From: Spirulina subsalsa PCC 9445
GTDB lineage: Bacteria > Cyanobacteriota > Cyanobacteriia > Cyanobacteriales > Spirulinaceae
Assembly: GCF_000314005.1 (NCBI RefSeq)
Contig: NZ_JH980292.1
Location: 3,072,021 to 3,136,020 of the forward strand
Length of the DNA: 64,000 bases
Direction of reading: 5' to 3'
In this document: one piece after another, positions 17,500 to 26,205 of the stretch
Position numbering within the stretch: position 1 is the stretch's first letter
How the letters are laid out: every line of letters begins with the position of its first letter
Notes under the pieces: model-generated
Databases searched by the model: none
What the model was told of the DNA's origin: nothing
The model's input: only the letters and a program-made list of their open reading frames with translations
Position numbers and translations under genes: made by a program

Positions 17500-17911
17500 A
17501 ATCTTTGTGGATACATCATTTATCATTGCCTTGGTCAACATCCGAGATCAGGATCATCAACAGGTTATATCTATTGCCAGTGAATATGAGAACCATTTTT
17601 GGGTCATCACGGATGCAGTAATTCTTGAGGTTTCCAATGCTTTATCTCGCCGCTATAAATTGGCAGCAATCTAAATTATCGAAAACTTTTTTGAGTCGGA
17701 CAATGTAGAAGTCGTGCGTTTAACGCCAGAACTGTTTGAGCGGGGATTTTATCTCTATAAAAACCGACGAGATCAAAAATGGGGTTTAGTCGATTGCATC
17801 TCATTTATAGCAATGCAGGACAGAAAGATTGATACTGCGTTGACATTTGATCGTCATTTTACTCAAGCTGGATTTAAAACTCTTCCCAATATAAATAATG
17901 ATCTGACATAA
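17489..17911 (+). pseudogene. PIN-domain toxin (VapC-like) interrupted by an in-frame stop
   Basis: The frame starts MGIKIFVDTSFIIALVNIRD, with the first PIN Asp in VDTS, then ILEVSNALSRRYK with the conserved Glu. A TAA at 17672-17674 interrupts it. The same frame continues without another stop through VDCISFIAMQDRKID and TALTFDRHF, which carry the remaining acidic residues. One nonsense codon therefore breaks an otherwise full-length PIN ribonuclease of about 140 aa. Read-through or a sequencing error are alternatives. The start overlaps the antitoxin gene. Confidence 0.75.
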
Positions 17912-18002
17912 TGTTTGATTCTGACTGGATCTAGTATTACCGATTTCAGACCAATTGACGAGTCCCCCGACGGGATATTGTCTGTCGTCGATTCTAGCCC
18001 CA

Positions 18003-18041
18003 TGGGGTAAAATTGGGGTGGTATCCCTATCCGGTGCGTGG
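18003..18041. repeat. Right 39-bp direct repeat flanking the antitoxin/PIN pair
   Basis: Second copy of the segment at 17181-17219, with four mismatches. It ends just before the ATG of the CHAT protein gene and includes the possible GTG start at 18038. Confidence 0.8.
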
Positions 18042-18043
18042 CC

Positions 18044-20500
18044 ATGGATGAACAACAACTGCAAGCCTATCTCTCCCTGATTCAAGAACTGCTCACCTGT
18101 CGCAGTGGGGAGGAACTGGTGGCGAAATTGAGCAACCACCGGGAACTGGTGGATGAGGGATTAGTGCAGGTGATGCGTGCCGTTGCAGAGATGATGGCGC
18201 AACAGGGGCGGGGGAATGCAGGCTGGTTGCGGAATTTTGCCGATACAATCGAAGCGGTTAACTATGAGTTGCCTCGGCTAGAAACTAAACTGACAGCAGA
18301 TGCTCTGTTGCGGCAAGGATTTCAACAGTATCAACAGAGTCAATATTCCCAAGCCTGGGAATCTTTGCAACAGTCTCTCGCCTTGTATGAAGACATCGGG
18401 GATAAGGCTAACATCGCTTTATGTTGGGGACAGTTAGGTTGTATTGAGCGCGACCGGGGCAACTGGGAGGAGGCGGAGCGTCTGTATCAGCAATCTTTGG
18501 CTTTGAGAACCGAATTGGGCGATCGCTCCGGGATGGCTGATGTTTACAATGTTCTCGCCTTTGTCCATCAACACTTAAACCGAATTCCCGAAGCCCTTGC
18601 CGCCTGGAAAGAAGGGTTAACCATTTGTCCCCCCGACCGATTCCCCCTAGAAGCCTTGAAACTCGGTCGCAATTTAGGCGATGCTGCCTTTGAGATTCAA
18701 GACTGGGCCACCGCCATCTATGGCTATGAGGCGGCCATTGAAGCCGTCGAAACCCGTTGCACTTTCACCGACTCCTACAGCGAGAAACAACAACGCCGGG
18801 AAGCCGCCCTAGACCTCTATCCCCAACTCGTGCAAGCCTGCATCAATGGCGGCGATATCGGGAAAGCCTTAGCCAGCGTCGAACGCAGCAAATCCCGCAA
18901 CCTGATTGAACTCCTCAGCAACCGCGACCTTTACCCCAAAGGCGACATTCCCCCAGAACTCCTGAAACAACTCGACCGCCTCCGTCGGGAAGTCACCGCC
19001 AAACAGCGACTTATCGAAACCCTCGAAACCCCCACCAACCCCGATAATCAGGACATCGGCGGACTGGGACAACGGGGCAGCAGTGCCGCCAGCTTCACCC
19101 CGGAAGTCATGAACAGCCTGCGTCAAGAGTACGAACAGGCGCAAAAGGACTTAAGCCAACTCCTGGAAACCATCAACACCTACGACCCCAACTTCAGCCT
19201 CACCCAACGAGTCCCACACATCCAATTCTCGAAAATTCAGGAGTTATTGGATAAAGATACCCTGTTGATGGAATGGTATCTCAGCCCCCAAGGAATTTAT
19301 ACCTTTATCGTCAGGGGCGAAACCGGGGAAATTTCCGTGCATCTTTCCCCCCCAGAACACCTGAAGCAATTACAGGAGTTGCGCGAAACCTATCTCCAAA
19401 CCTATTCCCACTCCTTAGACGACTGGGAAACCCATCTCAACCACTTCCTGCACCGTCTGCGGGATATCCTGGAATTACCCCAACTCCTCCCCCAAATTCC
19501 CCCCACCTACCGCCGCCTAATTGTCGTCCCCTATCGGGAGTTGCATTTATTCCCCCTCCACGCCTTACCCCTGGGGGATGACGATGAACCCGAATATCTC
19601 GCCGATAGATTCCCCCTGGGAGTCACCTATAGCCCCAGTTGTCAATTCCTGGAAGTCTCCCAACGCCAGCGCAAAACCACCAACCGCCAGCGCTTCTTTG
19701 CCATCCAAAATCCCACGGAAGACCTAGACTATGCCGACTTAGAGGTTGAAGCCATTTTAGCCAACTTCTCCCAAAACGCCCGCTATCTCGCCCGCCAGCA
19801 AGCCAGCAAAACCAGCCTGAAGGAAGACCCCCACCGCCAAGCCTTCCAAGAGGCGGATTATGTGCATTTTGCCGGACATGGAGCCTTCAATTTCAACAGT
19901 CCCCTCCTCTCTCCCCTCGTCTTAGCCGGGGCGAAAGTCTCCGTCAGTGACTCAGAAGGGCGAACCCTCTGCGAGGAAACCACCCCCTCTGAACCCGCCG
20001 AGACTCGTTTTCTCCCTTGGCGCAAAGGCACCCAGATTGACTTGAGCAAATGTTACACCCTGGGAGAATTGTTTGAACTGGATTTACCCGCCTGTCGCCT
20101 AGTGATTCTCTCCGCTTGTGAAACCGGGTTAACAGACTTTTCCCCAGAATTGGAAGAATATATCAGTTTGGCGGTGGGGTTTCTCTATGCGGGGGCGGCC
20201 AATGTGATTTGTAGCCTGTGGGCGGTGAATGATCTTTCGACAGCGATTTTGATGGTCAAACTTTACGAAGAAATGCAGACCCAGCCCTCCGTTGCCTTAG
20301 CCTTGAAACAGGCGCAAGAGTGGATGAGACGAGTCACGAAGCAAGAGTTAACCGCGTGGCTGAATCAGTCCGGTTTAGCGGCCTCCCCTCATCCGAAAGC
20401 GAAACTGCGAGAGAAATTAAACTTAGGCTTTGAAGATGCCGATTACCGACCCTATAAACATCCTATGCACTGGGGGGCATTTTGTGCCATCGGCGTTTAA
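18044..20500 (+). CDS. TPR-CHAT domain protein (caspase-like protease)
   Basis: 818 aa from the ATG at 18044 (MDEQQLQAYLSLIQELLTCR); a GTG six bases upstream is in frame. Residues 1-85 are a helical N-terminal domain. About 85-270 hold TPR units (ALLRQGFQQYQQSQYSQAWE, AERLYQQSLALRTELGDRSG). A helical linker follows, and then the CHAT domain (about 370-818) with catalytic His612 in HFAGHGAFNFNS and Cys692 in VILSACETGL. The YAGAANVICSLWAVND segment is typical of the family. CHAT proteases act in regulated proteolysis and, in several known systems, in anti-phage defence. Two unknown genes follow on the same strand. Confidence 0.9.
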   Translation: MDEQQLQAYLSLIQELLTCRSGEELVAKLSNHRELVDEGLVQVMRAVAEMMAQQGRGNAGWLRNFADTIEAVNYELPRLETKLTADALLRQGFQQYQQSQYSQAWESLQQSLALYEDIGDKANIALCWGQLGCIERDRGNWEEAERLYQQSLALRTELGDRSGMADVYNVLAFVHQHLNRIPEALAAWKEGLTICPPDRFPLEALKLGRNLGDAAFEIQDWATAIYGYEAAIEAVETRCTFTDSYSEKQQRREAALDLYPQLVQACINGGDIGKALASVERSKSRNLIELLSNRDLYPKGDIPPELLKQLDRLRREVTAKQRLIETLETPTNPDNQDIGGLGQRGSSAASFTPEVMNSLRQEYEQAQKDLSQLLETINTYDPNFSLTQRVPHIQFSKIQELLDKDTLLMEWYLSPQGIYTFIVRGETGEISVHLSPPEHLKQLQELRETYLQTYSHSLDDWETHLNHFLHRLRDILELPQLLPQIPPTYRRLIVVPYRELHLFPLHALPLGDDDEPEYLADRFPLGVTYSPSCQFLEVSQRQRKTTNRQRFFAIQNPTEDLDYADLEVEAILANFSQNARYLARQQASKTSLKEDPHRQAFQEADYVHFAGHGAFNFNSPLLSPLVLAGAKVSVSDSEGRTLCEETTPSEPAETRFLPWRKGTQIDLSKCYTLGELFELDLPACRLVILSACETGLTDFSPELEEYISLAVGFLYAGAANVICSLWAVNDLSTAILMVKLYEEMQTQPSVALALKQAQEWMRRVTKQELTAWLNQSGLAASPHPKAKLREKLNLGFEDADYRPYKHPMHWGAFCAIGV

Positions 20501-20503
20501 CCG

Positions 20504-20930
20504 TAGGTTCGGCATAGGAAAAGCGCAACCCAACACCCCCCCAATCCAACCCCCTGCAATCCCAACACCTCCCCAATCCCAACACCTCCCAATCCAACAC
20601 CCTCCAATCCCCTGTAGGTTCGGCATAGGAAAAGCGCAACCCAACCTACGAATCATCTATGGTTGGATGTTGGGTTGCACTGTCGCTTCACCCAACCTAC
20701 GAATCATCTATAGTTAGGGTCTGCTGAATAACACCAGATGCTAGGCTCAACAAGGGAACAGGGAACTCTTAACAGGGAACAGATCATCTAAAACTGGCAC
20801 GATTGCCTATTCCCGACTCCCGACTCCCGACTCCCGACTCCCGATTCCCCAACTCTCGGACTTATTCAGCAAGCCCTAGTTAGGTGTTGGGTTGCACTTT
20901 TCCTATGCCTAACCTACGGATAATCTATAG
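20504..20930. repeat. TAGGTTCGGCATAGG/AACCCAAC repeats split by a MITE
   Basis: The segment TAGGTTCGGCATAGGAAAAG plus CGCAACCCAAC occurs at 20506 and 20615. Inverted forms (GTTGGGTTGCACTT, CCTATGCCTAACCTACGG) lie at 20669 and 20888-20925. Between the first two is a CCCCAATCC-rich stretch. The MITE at 20716-20877 is inserted into this block. The block separates the CHAT gene from its downstream neighbours. Confidence 0.8.
20716..20877. mobile_element. MITE copy B, 162 bp, with 4-bp target duplication
   Basis: Termini AGGGTCTGCTGAATAA and TTATTCAGCAAGCCCT are inverted repeats (14 of 16 match). Flanks are AGTT on both sides (20712-20715 and 20878-20881). The interior holds four CCCGACT heptamers. 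It is nearly identical to copy D (51617-51779) in reverse orientation. Confidence 0.88.
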
Positions 20931-20951
20931 AAAAATAGTAAGGAAAAAACC

Positions 20952-21359
20952 ATGAAAGATTCTACAGAAACCCTGCTGATGTTTGCCCAACTGCTGGAAA
21001 CAGAACCCCCCATCCTACAACCAGATATCCTCCCACAAGCCCAACAGTTAGCCGCAAACTTAGAGCAACTCTCAGAAAATGATCAAGAACAAGCCTCTGC
21101 TTTAATTGTTGACTGGATGAAACAATTTCCCCAAGCCCGAACAACCTTTAAAAAAGCACTCGCCCAACGAAACCGGAAAGAATTTGACGAACCCTTACCC
21201 CCTAAACCCGATGAGATACAATGGACAATTCCCAACTTTCAAATCGTCGAAGAACCTGACCAAGTGATTCTCTCCCTTCCCGCCCCAACCCCCCAAACTA
21301 TCTCCTTGTTCTCCTACGTTCGTCAAACTTTAACCCGATGGATTCACAACCACCGATAA
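20952..21359 (+). CDS. Unknown 135-aa protein, partner of the next gene
   Basis: Starts MKDSTETLLMFAQLLETEPP after AAGGAAAAAACC. Residues 1-80 are helical (ILPQAQQLAANLEQLSENDQ), followed by a Pro-rich segment (DEPLPPKPDEIQW) and a C-terminal beta/helix part (QVILSLPAPTPQTISLFSYV). No family is recognised. Its last 22 bp overlap the next gene, so the two are co-translated. It resembles a small adaptor or immunity-like protein only in size and setting. Confidence 0.7.
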   Translation: MKDSTETLLMFAQLLETEPPILQPDILPQAQQLAANLEQLSENDQEQASALIVDWMKQFPQARTTFKKALAQRNRKEFDEPLPPKPDEIQWTIPNFQIVEEPDQVILSLPAPTPQTISLFSYVRQTLTRWIHNHR

Positions 21360-22855
21360 ACCCCCTCCTTTATGCTCCCAATTTACATTTATTTGCCTTT
21401 CATCTCTGGCGAGGATTGACAGGAGAAACCGATTCTCTAGTCTCCAATCCTCACCAACTATGGCAAAAGGGAGATGAAATCTTAAAGCGCTTAGGATTCC
21501 ACGAACGTCTGCACCTCTACGGCTATCCTGAAGCCTCCCCAGAACCCCCCGGCGCTTACGTTAACCTCCACCCCCAAACCTGCCTGAAACTGGCGGGAAG
21601 ACTGCCCTATTCTGACCTCAAAATTACCGGACGAGTGTTAACCTATCGCCTCTATGATAGCTATAGTTTAACCATTAATTTACGCCGTCCCGAACAAGAA
21701 TATCAGCAAAAAACCCCAGAAGTCCCCCTAACTTTTTGGCGAAACTTAAACACAGAAGAACAAATTTTTCTCCCGGATTTTGTCCAAAGCTCATTAGGAC
21801 AAACCCTGCTGTTAACGGCATTTTTACCCGCAACAGAAACGAATCAAAAGGCGCAAGATTTACAAGAATTTGCCCGCCGTTGTTTAGAACAGTTGATGCC
21901 CTCCCGCAAAATCAAACGCCCTCCTTTATACCACTGGGGAGAGGTATTCGGTAGCCCGATTTTTCAGTTTGGCGGTCAAGTTTTAGATGCCAATTTAGTC
22001 GAAGAAGCGGAGATACAACCTCATATTTTGGTTCTTCTCTGGCGTGATGAGTTAGCAAGTGCTAAGTTTGTGGATGCCTATGAGCGGTTCATCAATTTAT
22101 TCTATTATCGCAATAAGGTTCTTGCAGCTTATAGCGAAACTCGGACACTGTACCGTAAAACCTACCAAGCCTATACAGATTTAGAGAAAAAAGTCAAGAA
22201 TTTTAAAGGTTTATTAAGCCAAAAAAGTAGCGGGCAACAGTTGAGCGAGGGGGAATTAAGGGAACTCAAAAGCGTTTTAAAGGAGTTGGCTGTATTAGAT
22301 TTAGAATATGCGCGATTGTTGCGCAATTACAAGCACTGTCGCAATACGATTAGCATTAATACCAAAAATTATCTGGTGACATTGGGGGAGATTGTGAATA
22401 CACTGCAAGAGCAGGGTTATGATTTACAGGGGGGAGAACTGGATTTTTTCCAAGAATTTGGCACTCGCACTTCTCCCTATTTCCAAACCCGCATAGGGGA
22501 CGAACTGAACTACTTTGTGGAAGGGTCAAGTTTAGCGGATAAAGCGATCGCCTCCCTTCGGGGTATAGTGGAAATCGAACAGACTCAGCGCGATCGCACC
22601 CTACAAGAACAAAACGAGAAACTTCAGGACAAAATCCAAGCCCTTGGGGTTGGCATTGCCACAGGTGCTATTATCGCCTCCACCTCCGCTTTAATCTGGC
22701 AAGACCCGGTTTCCTGTCCTTGGTCAAAAACCCCAGTTCAATCCTGCCATCCCTTCATCCTAGCCGTAGGGGTGAGTTTGGTCTTTGCCGTTGCGGCCTG
22801 GTGGGGGGCGAAATGCCTCATCGGGTACAATCGCCAGCGAGGACAGGGGGGATAG
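21338..22855 (+). CDS. Unknown 505-aa protein with coiled coil and two C-terminal membrane helices
   Basis: No family is recognised. Residues 1-190 form a mixed alpha/beta domain (PNLHLFAFHLWRGLTG, RLPYSDLKITGRVLTYRLYD). Residues 225-350 are long helices with coiled-coil character (YERFINLFYYRNKVLAAYSE, LEKKVKNFKGLLSQK). Two hydrophobic helices lie at the C-terminus (about 440-458 and 475-495) with a short loop containing two cysteines between them. Soluble domain, long helices, then two terminal helices is also the layout of CorA-type channels; no GMN motif is present. Overlap with the 135-aa gene indicates one operon, possibly with the CHAT gene. Confidence 0.75.
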   Translation: MDSQPPINPLLYAPNLHLFAFHLWRGLTGETDSLVSNPHQLWQKGDEILKRLGFHERLHLYGYPEASPEPPGAYVNLHPQTCLKLAGRLPYSDLKITGRVLTYRLYDSYSLTINLRRPEQEYQQKTPEVPLTFWRNLNTEEQIFLPDFVQSSLGQTLLLTAFLPATETNQKAQDLQEFARRCLEQLMPSRKIKRPPLYHWGEVFGSPIFQFGGQVLDANLVEEAEIQPHILVLLWRDELASAKFVDAYERFINLFYYRNKVLAAYSETRTLYRKTYQAYTDLEKKVKNFKGLLSQKSSGQQLSEGELRELKSVLKELAVLDLEYARLLRNYKHCRNTISINTKNYLVTLGEIVNTLQEQGYDLQGGELDFFQEFGTRTSPYFQTRIGDELNYFVEGSSLADKAIASLRGIVEIEQTQRDRTLQEQNEKLQDKIQALGVGIATGAIIASTSALIWQDPVSCPWSKTPVQSCHPFILAVGVSLVFAVAAWWGAKCLIGYNRQRGQGG

Positions 22856-23041
22856 GGAGTCGGGAGTCGGGAGTCCGGGAACTCTCCCCCCCTGTTCCCT
22901 GTTCCCTGAAGAGAGGGAATCGGTGTAGGGGCGCAATGCTTGCGCCCTAGGGAGTCGGGAAAAGGTAAAAGGCAAGAGACAAAAGTTATCAACTCCCCCT
23001 CGCCCCCTCCCCCTCTCCCCCTATTCCCCGTTCCCTAGCTT
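22856..23041. repeat. Heptamer repeats, GC hairpin and CT-rich tract
   Basis: GGGAGTC heptamers (22857-22877), the GC hairpin (22925-22950), another heptamer (22951-22959) and a CCCCCTCGCCCCCTCCCCC tract (22995-23023). The block sits between two convergent genes. Confidence 0.85.
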
Positions 23042-23045
23042 GAGG

Positions 23046-25040
23046 TCAGACTGTAGATTCTGGCGACTCAGAAGCTAGGGGGGGCTGGGTTTTGGGGGTA
23101 GGAGAGGGAGCGGGAGGATTCCCATTTCCCTCGGGACTACTTAAAACCTGTTTGACTTGCCCTAAGAGATTCCCTAATTTCCCCTCATCTAATAGGGTGT
23201 TGACGAGGGATAAGCCACTGGTAGACAGGAGGAGTTTACTAATATCTCCCATGTTCCCGTTACCGTTGCCGTTGCTGTTGGGGAAGGCGAAAATCCTCGC
23301 ATCCCCCAAGACTCCGGGCTGCGGGGCGAGGGCTTTGGCGAGTTCGGGCAGATGATCGGCCACGTCGGGGAAGAGGGTTTTAATTAATTCTGCGGTGCGG
23401 TTCGCGTCGCTGAGGGCGTTTTCTGCGTCGATGAGGGCGCGTTTCCCTTCGGCTTCTGCGATCGCCTTATATCGATTCGCCTCCGCTAACGTCCGAATAG
23501 ACTCGGCTTCAAGTTCCGCCGCTTGCCGCGCAATTTCCGCTTGACGACGACGGCGGAACACATCAATTTCCACCACATTCTGATCGGCGATTTGTTTTTT
23601 CTGGGCTTCTTTTTCGGCTTCAATCATAGAGAGGCGACGTTCCCGTTCCGCCTGTTCTACCGCTTGGGCAGTGCGCACCGCCGATTCTGCCTCGGCGCGT
23701 TCGGCATCGGCGAGGAATCGTTCTTTTTCTTTGTTGGCAATGGCGATCCCCGCTTCCTGTTGTGCCACGCTCGATTCCTGTTCCGCTAGGGCTACCTCAA
23801 TTTTCGCCCGCAAGCGAGAAGCGTCTACAGCCTGTTGTCGGGTAATTTCTGCCACTTCGGCCTCTTGTTTCTGAATGGCTTGGGCAACTTTTAGCTTTTT
23901 GTTCTGTTCCTCTAGGGCAATATTAGCCGAGATTTGGCTCTGTTGAATGGCCAGTTTTTTCTGAATTTCTTCCTCTTCCACTGCTTGATTTTGCAGGATT
24001 TTATTCCGTTCAATTTTCGCCGCTTCTTGGTCTTTCGCTTCTTGAATTTCCCGCTCCCGTTGGGCTTTTAAGGCCTCTAGTTTTTGGTTTTGGGTTAAGC
24101 GCAACGACTCGATTTCTTCATGTTGGTTAATCTTGGCGGCTTCTTTGTTTTTGGCAATGGTCAACGATTTCCGCTCGGCATCCAGTTCTTGCTCTTCAAT
24201 GGTGACACGAGTTGTTAATTCGACTTCCCGTTTTTGTTGAATTGAACGCTGGATTGTTTCGGTTCTCAGCCGCACCCCTTGGGCATCAAAAAAGTTGTTT
24301 TCGTCATAAGTATCGCTTTCCTCAATCTCAGAAATGGCGATATTGTTCAACGTTAGACCAACTTTCTTTAAGTCCTGTTGAATTAAGTTCAAAACTTCAT
24401 CCGCAAACCCTAACTTATCGGAGTCAATTTCGGCTAAACTCTTCCGTTTAGCGGCCGCACGAATGGCATCATCTGCCCGTTTTTCAAGGGCATCTTTAAT
24501 ATCTGTCTCGGAAATCATCCCTTTTTTCGACAAACGAGCGGCCGAAATGCTCACATCTTCTTCATCGGCATTGATACAGACATAAAAGGTGACGCGCATA
24601 TTCGCCCGCAAATAGTCCTGAGTCCGCACAGCGAGGGGGCCAGTGCGTTCTACATCAATGCTAATCTCCCGTAAGGGTACCCGGGTGAGTTCATGGAAAC
24701 CGGGCAGCACGACACAACCGCCATTAATAATCACCTTTTTCTGTTTGGTAAATAATCCCCCAGTGCGAACAAAGGCCTCGTTATTGGGGGTGATGTTATA
24801 CACCAGTTTGTAAGACCACAGGGCGACGACTAACAGGACAAAAATAAATAGAACGGTGCCGGCCGGGACAAATAAACCCGTATTTAAGCCGCCGGGAGTT
24901 TGGGCTTGGACGGGGGAGGCTGGTTGGGTTTGAGCCATAATAATTGGCTCGCTTTCTTGAATAGCAACCTGCTCGAAAATTTGATTGTGTTCATCTTCGA
25001 GGGTGGGTAAAGATTGGAGTAAATTGAGCCAAAGTTTCAT
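23046..25040 (-). CDS. Flotillin/YqiK-like SPFH domain membrane protein
   Basis: 664 aa. After an N-terminal segment there is one membrane helix (about 55-75, VPAGTVLFIFVLLVVALWSY), then the SPFH domain (NEAFVRTGGLFTKQKKVII to about residue 245). A very long charged coiled coil follows (about 250-560), with many EAxR/AEAE repeats typical of flotillins. The Ser/Gly/Asn/Pro-rich tail includes a GNGNGNMG segment. It scaffolds ordered membrane domains. It follows a YqiJ-like gene on the same strand, as in the yqiJ-yqiK pairs of other bacteria. A shorter start at 24938 (MAQTQPASP) is possible. Confidence 0.88.
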   Translation of the reverse strand: MKLWLNLLQSLPTLEDEHNQIFEQVAIQESEPIIMAQTQPASPVQAQTPGGLNTGLFVPAGTVLFIFVLLVVALWSYKLVYNITPNNEAFVRTGGLFTKQKKVIINGGCVVLPGFHELTRVPLREISIDVERTGPLAVRTQDYLRANMRVTFYVCINADEEDVSISAARLSKKGMISETDIKDALEKRADDAIRAAAKRKSLAEIDSDKLGFADEVLNLIQQDLKKVGLTLNNIAISEIEESDTYDENNFFDAQGVRLRTETIQRSIQQKREVELTTRVTIEEQELDAERKSLTIAKNKEAAKINQHEEIESLRLTQNQKLEALKAQREREIQEAKDQEAAKIERNKILQNQAVEEEEIQKKLAIQQSQISANIALEEQNKKLKVAQAIQKQEAEVAEITRQQAVDASRLRAKIEVALAEQESSVAQQEAGIAIANKEKERFLADAERAEAESAVRTAQAVEQAERERRLSMIEAEKEAQKKQIADQNVVEIDVFRRRRQAEIARQAAELEAESIRTLAEANRYKAIAEAEGKRALIDAENALSDANRTAELIKTLFPDVADHLPELAKALAPQPGVLGDARIFAFPNSNGNGNGNMGDISKLLLSTSGLSLVNTLLDEGKLGNLLGQVKQVLSSPEGNGNPPAPSPTPKTQPPLASESPESTV

Positions 25041-25061
25041 AGAACGTTTCGGTAAATTGGG

Positions 25062-25778
25062 TTAAGAATCTTGAATTTCTGAGTGATTGGCAAGCCACCG
25101 ATCTTCATCGGAGCTATCTTTCGCAATCACTTGATAACTATGGGGACGACGATCCACGACAATCACTTTTTGTCCCCGTTGCGGTGCAAAGGTTGCCCAG
25201 TCGGGGAGGGTGGCAGCAACAGTCACGAGGTTATGGTTGGGATCTGAAACATCGACTTGACCAATTTTTCCCTCTGTAATGGGGGGAATGGTTTTAGAGG
25301 TGACGGTGCCAATACAACCAATTAGGCGATCGCCACTGGCATCTTCTCCAAAGGGGGCAAACAGTAAACCAATGGGACGGGCAATCCAACTCCCTAGATA
25401 AAAACTGAAGATCAGGGTGGTGCCAAAAATCACCCCTCCCCAGCCCCAAAAGGTGACGGGAATCTCCCCGGTGATTGACCCCACGACGGTATTCACGACC
25501 CATCCTGTCACCCCCCAAAGACTTAAATTTGTAGCCAGCAGCAAGATTAAGGGGGCTTTTCCTACACCTAACCAACCTAAAACTTGAGCGGCACTAAATT
25601 CCCCATTACTTTCTAAATCGGGGTCTGCATCGGCTTCTAGGATGCCATTGCCAACCTCAAGCTCCCCGTCTAAATCTAGCTCATCATCCCCGCCACCGGA
25701 TGCAATGACAAACAGGAATAAGGCAATCCCAACGCCGAGGATAATCCAGTAAGGCAGATGACTGAGACTATATAGCAT
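25062..25778 (-). CDS. YqiJ-like membrane protein (DUF1449/OB fold)
   Basis: About 238 aa from the ATG at 25778 (MLYSLSHLPYWIILGVGIAL). It has an N-terminal helix, an acidic loop (GGGDDELDLDGELEVGNG), two or three further helices (LGVGKAPLILLLATNLSLWG, FWGWGGVIFGTTLIFSFYLG), and a C-terminal OB-fold-like domain (IGCIGTVTSKTIPP, GQKVIVVDRRPHSYQVI) like that of NfeD/YqiJ proteins, which partner flotillins. It lies 21 bp before the flotillin start, so the two are likely one operon. DUF1449 is named from memory of YqiJ. Confidence 0.75.
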   Translation of the reverse strand: MLYSLSHLPYWIILGVGIALFLFVIASGGGDDELDLDGELEVGNGILEADADPDLESNGEFSAAQVLGWLGVGKAPLILLLATNLSLWGVTGWVVNTVVGSITGEIPVTFWGWGGVIFGTTLIFSFYLGSWIARPIGLLFAPFGEDASGDRLIGCIGTVTSKTIPPITEGKIGQVDVSDPNHNLVTVAATLPDWATFAPQRGQKVIVVDRRPHSYQVIAKDSSDEDRWLANHSEIQDS

Positions 25779-26205
25779 TAACTTAAGGGGGTGAAAACAA
25801 CGGTCTACCCGAATCAAGGGGCAAACCTTCCCTCAGATTAACGATTGTTCTTCAGAACGTCAGGAAAGTGAAAACATTTTTAACTTTCCTCTTGTTTTTT
25901 CCCATTGGAGAATGTAGCAATTCTCCTACTGGTGAGGTGCAGAGTCTCTGGTTTGAGGGAATAGGGAACAGATCCTCTACAAAAGTGAATCATCACAGAC
26001 GGGGAAATGCTATAAGACAAAAAGAAGCGGGAAAGGATTATCCAAGAACCTCTCCCACCACAGTAACTCTGACCAATCGAAGCAATACTATTTCATTATG
26101 ACTACGGCCTGTATATGTTCGGGGGGGTAAATGTATATTCTCGTGACCACAATAAATTTCCCCTATCTCGCCTAGGAAGATGGGGGAATTGATCGCTCAT
26201 TAGGT
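25779..26205. other. Intergenic region, nothing recognised
   Basis: About 430 bases between the YqiJ-like gene and the end of lipB. A 77-codon frame at 25868 on the plus strand is low in coding character and is not called. No RNA gene, repeat or clear terminator was found. Confidence 0.4.

Noticed and set aside
25868..26101. 77-codon frame starting MKTFLTFLLFF
   Set aside because: Only the first residues look like a signal peptide; the rest has no family or structural sign and the region is repeat-poor intergenic DNA.
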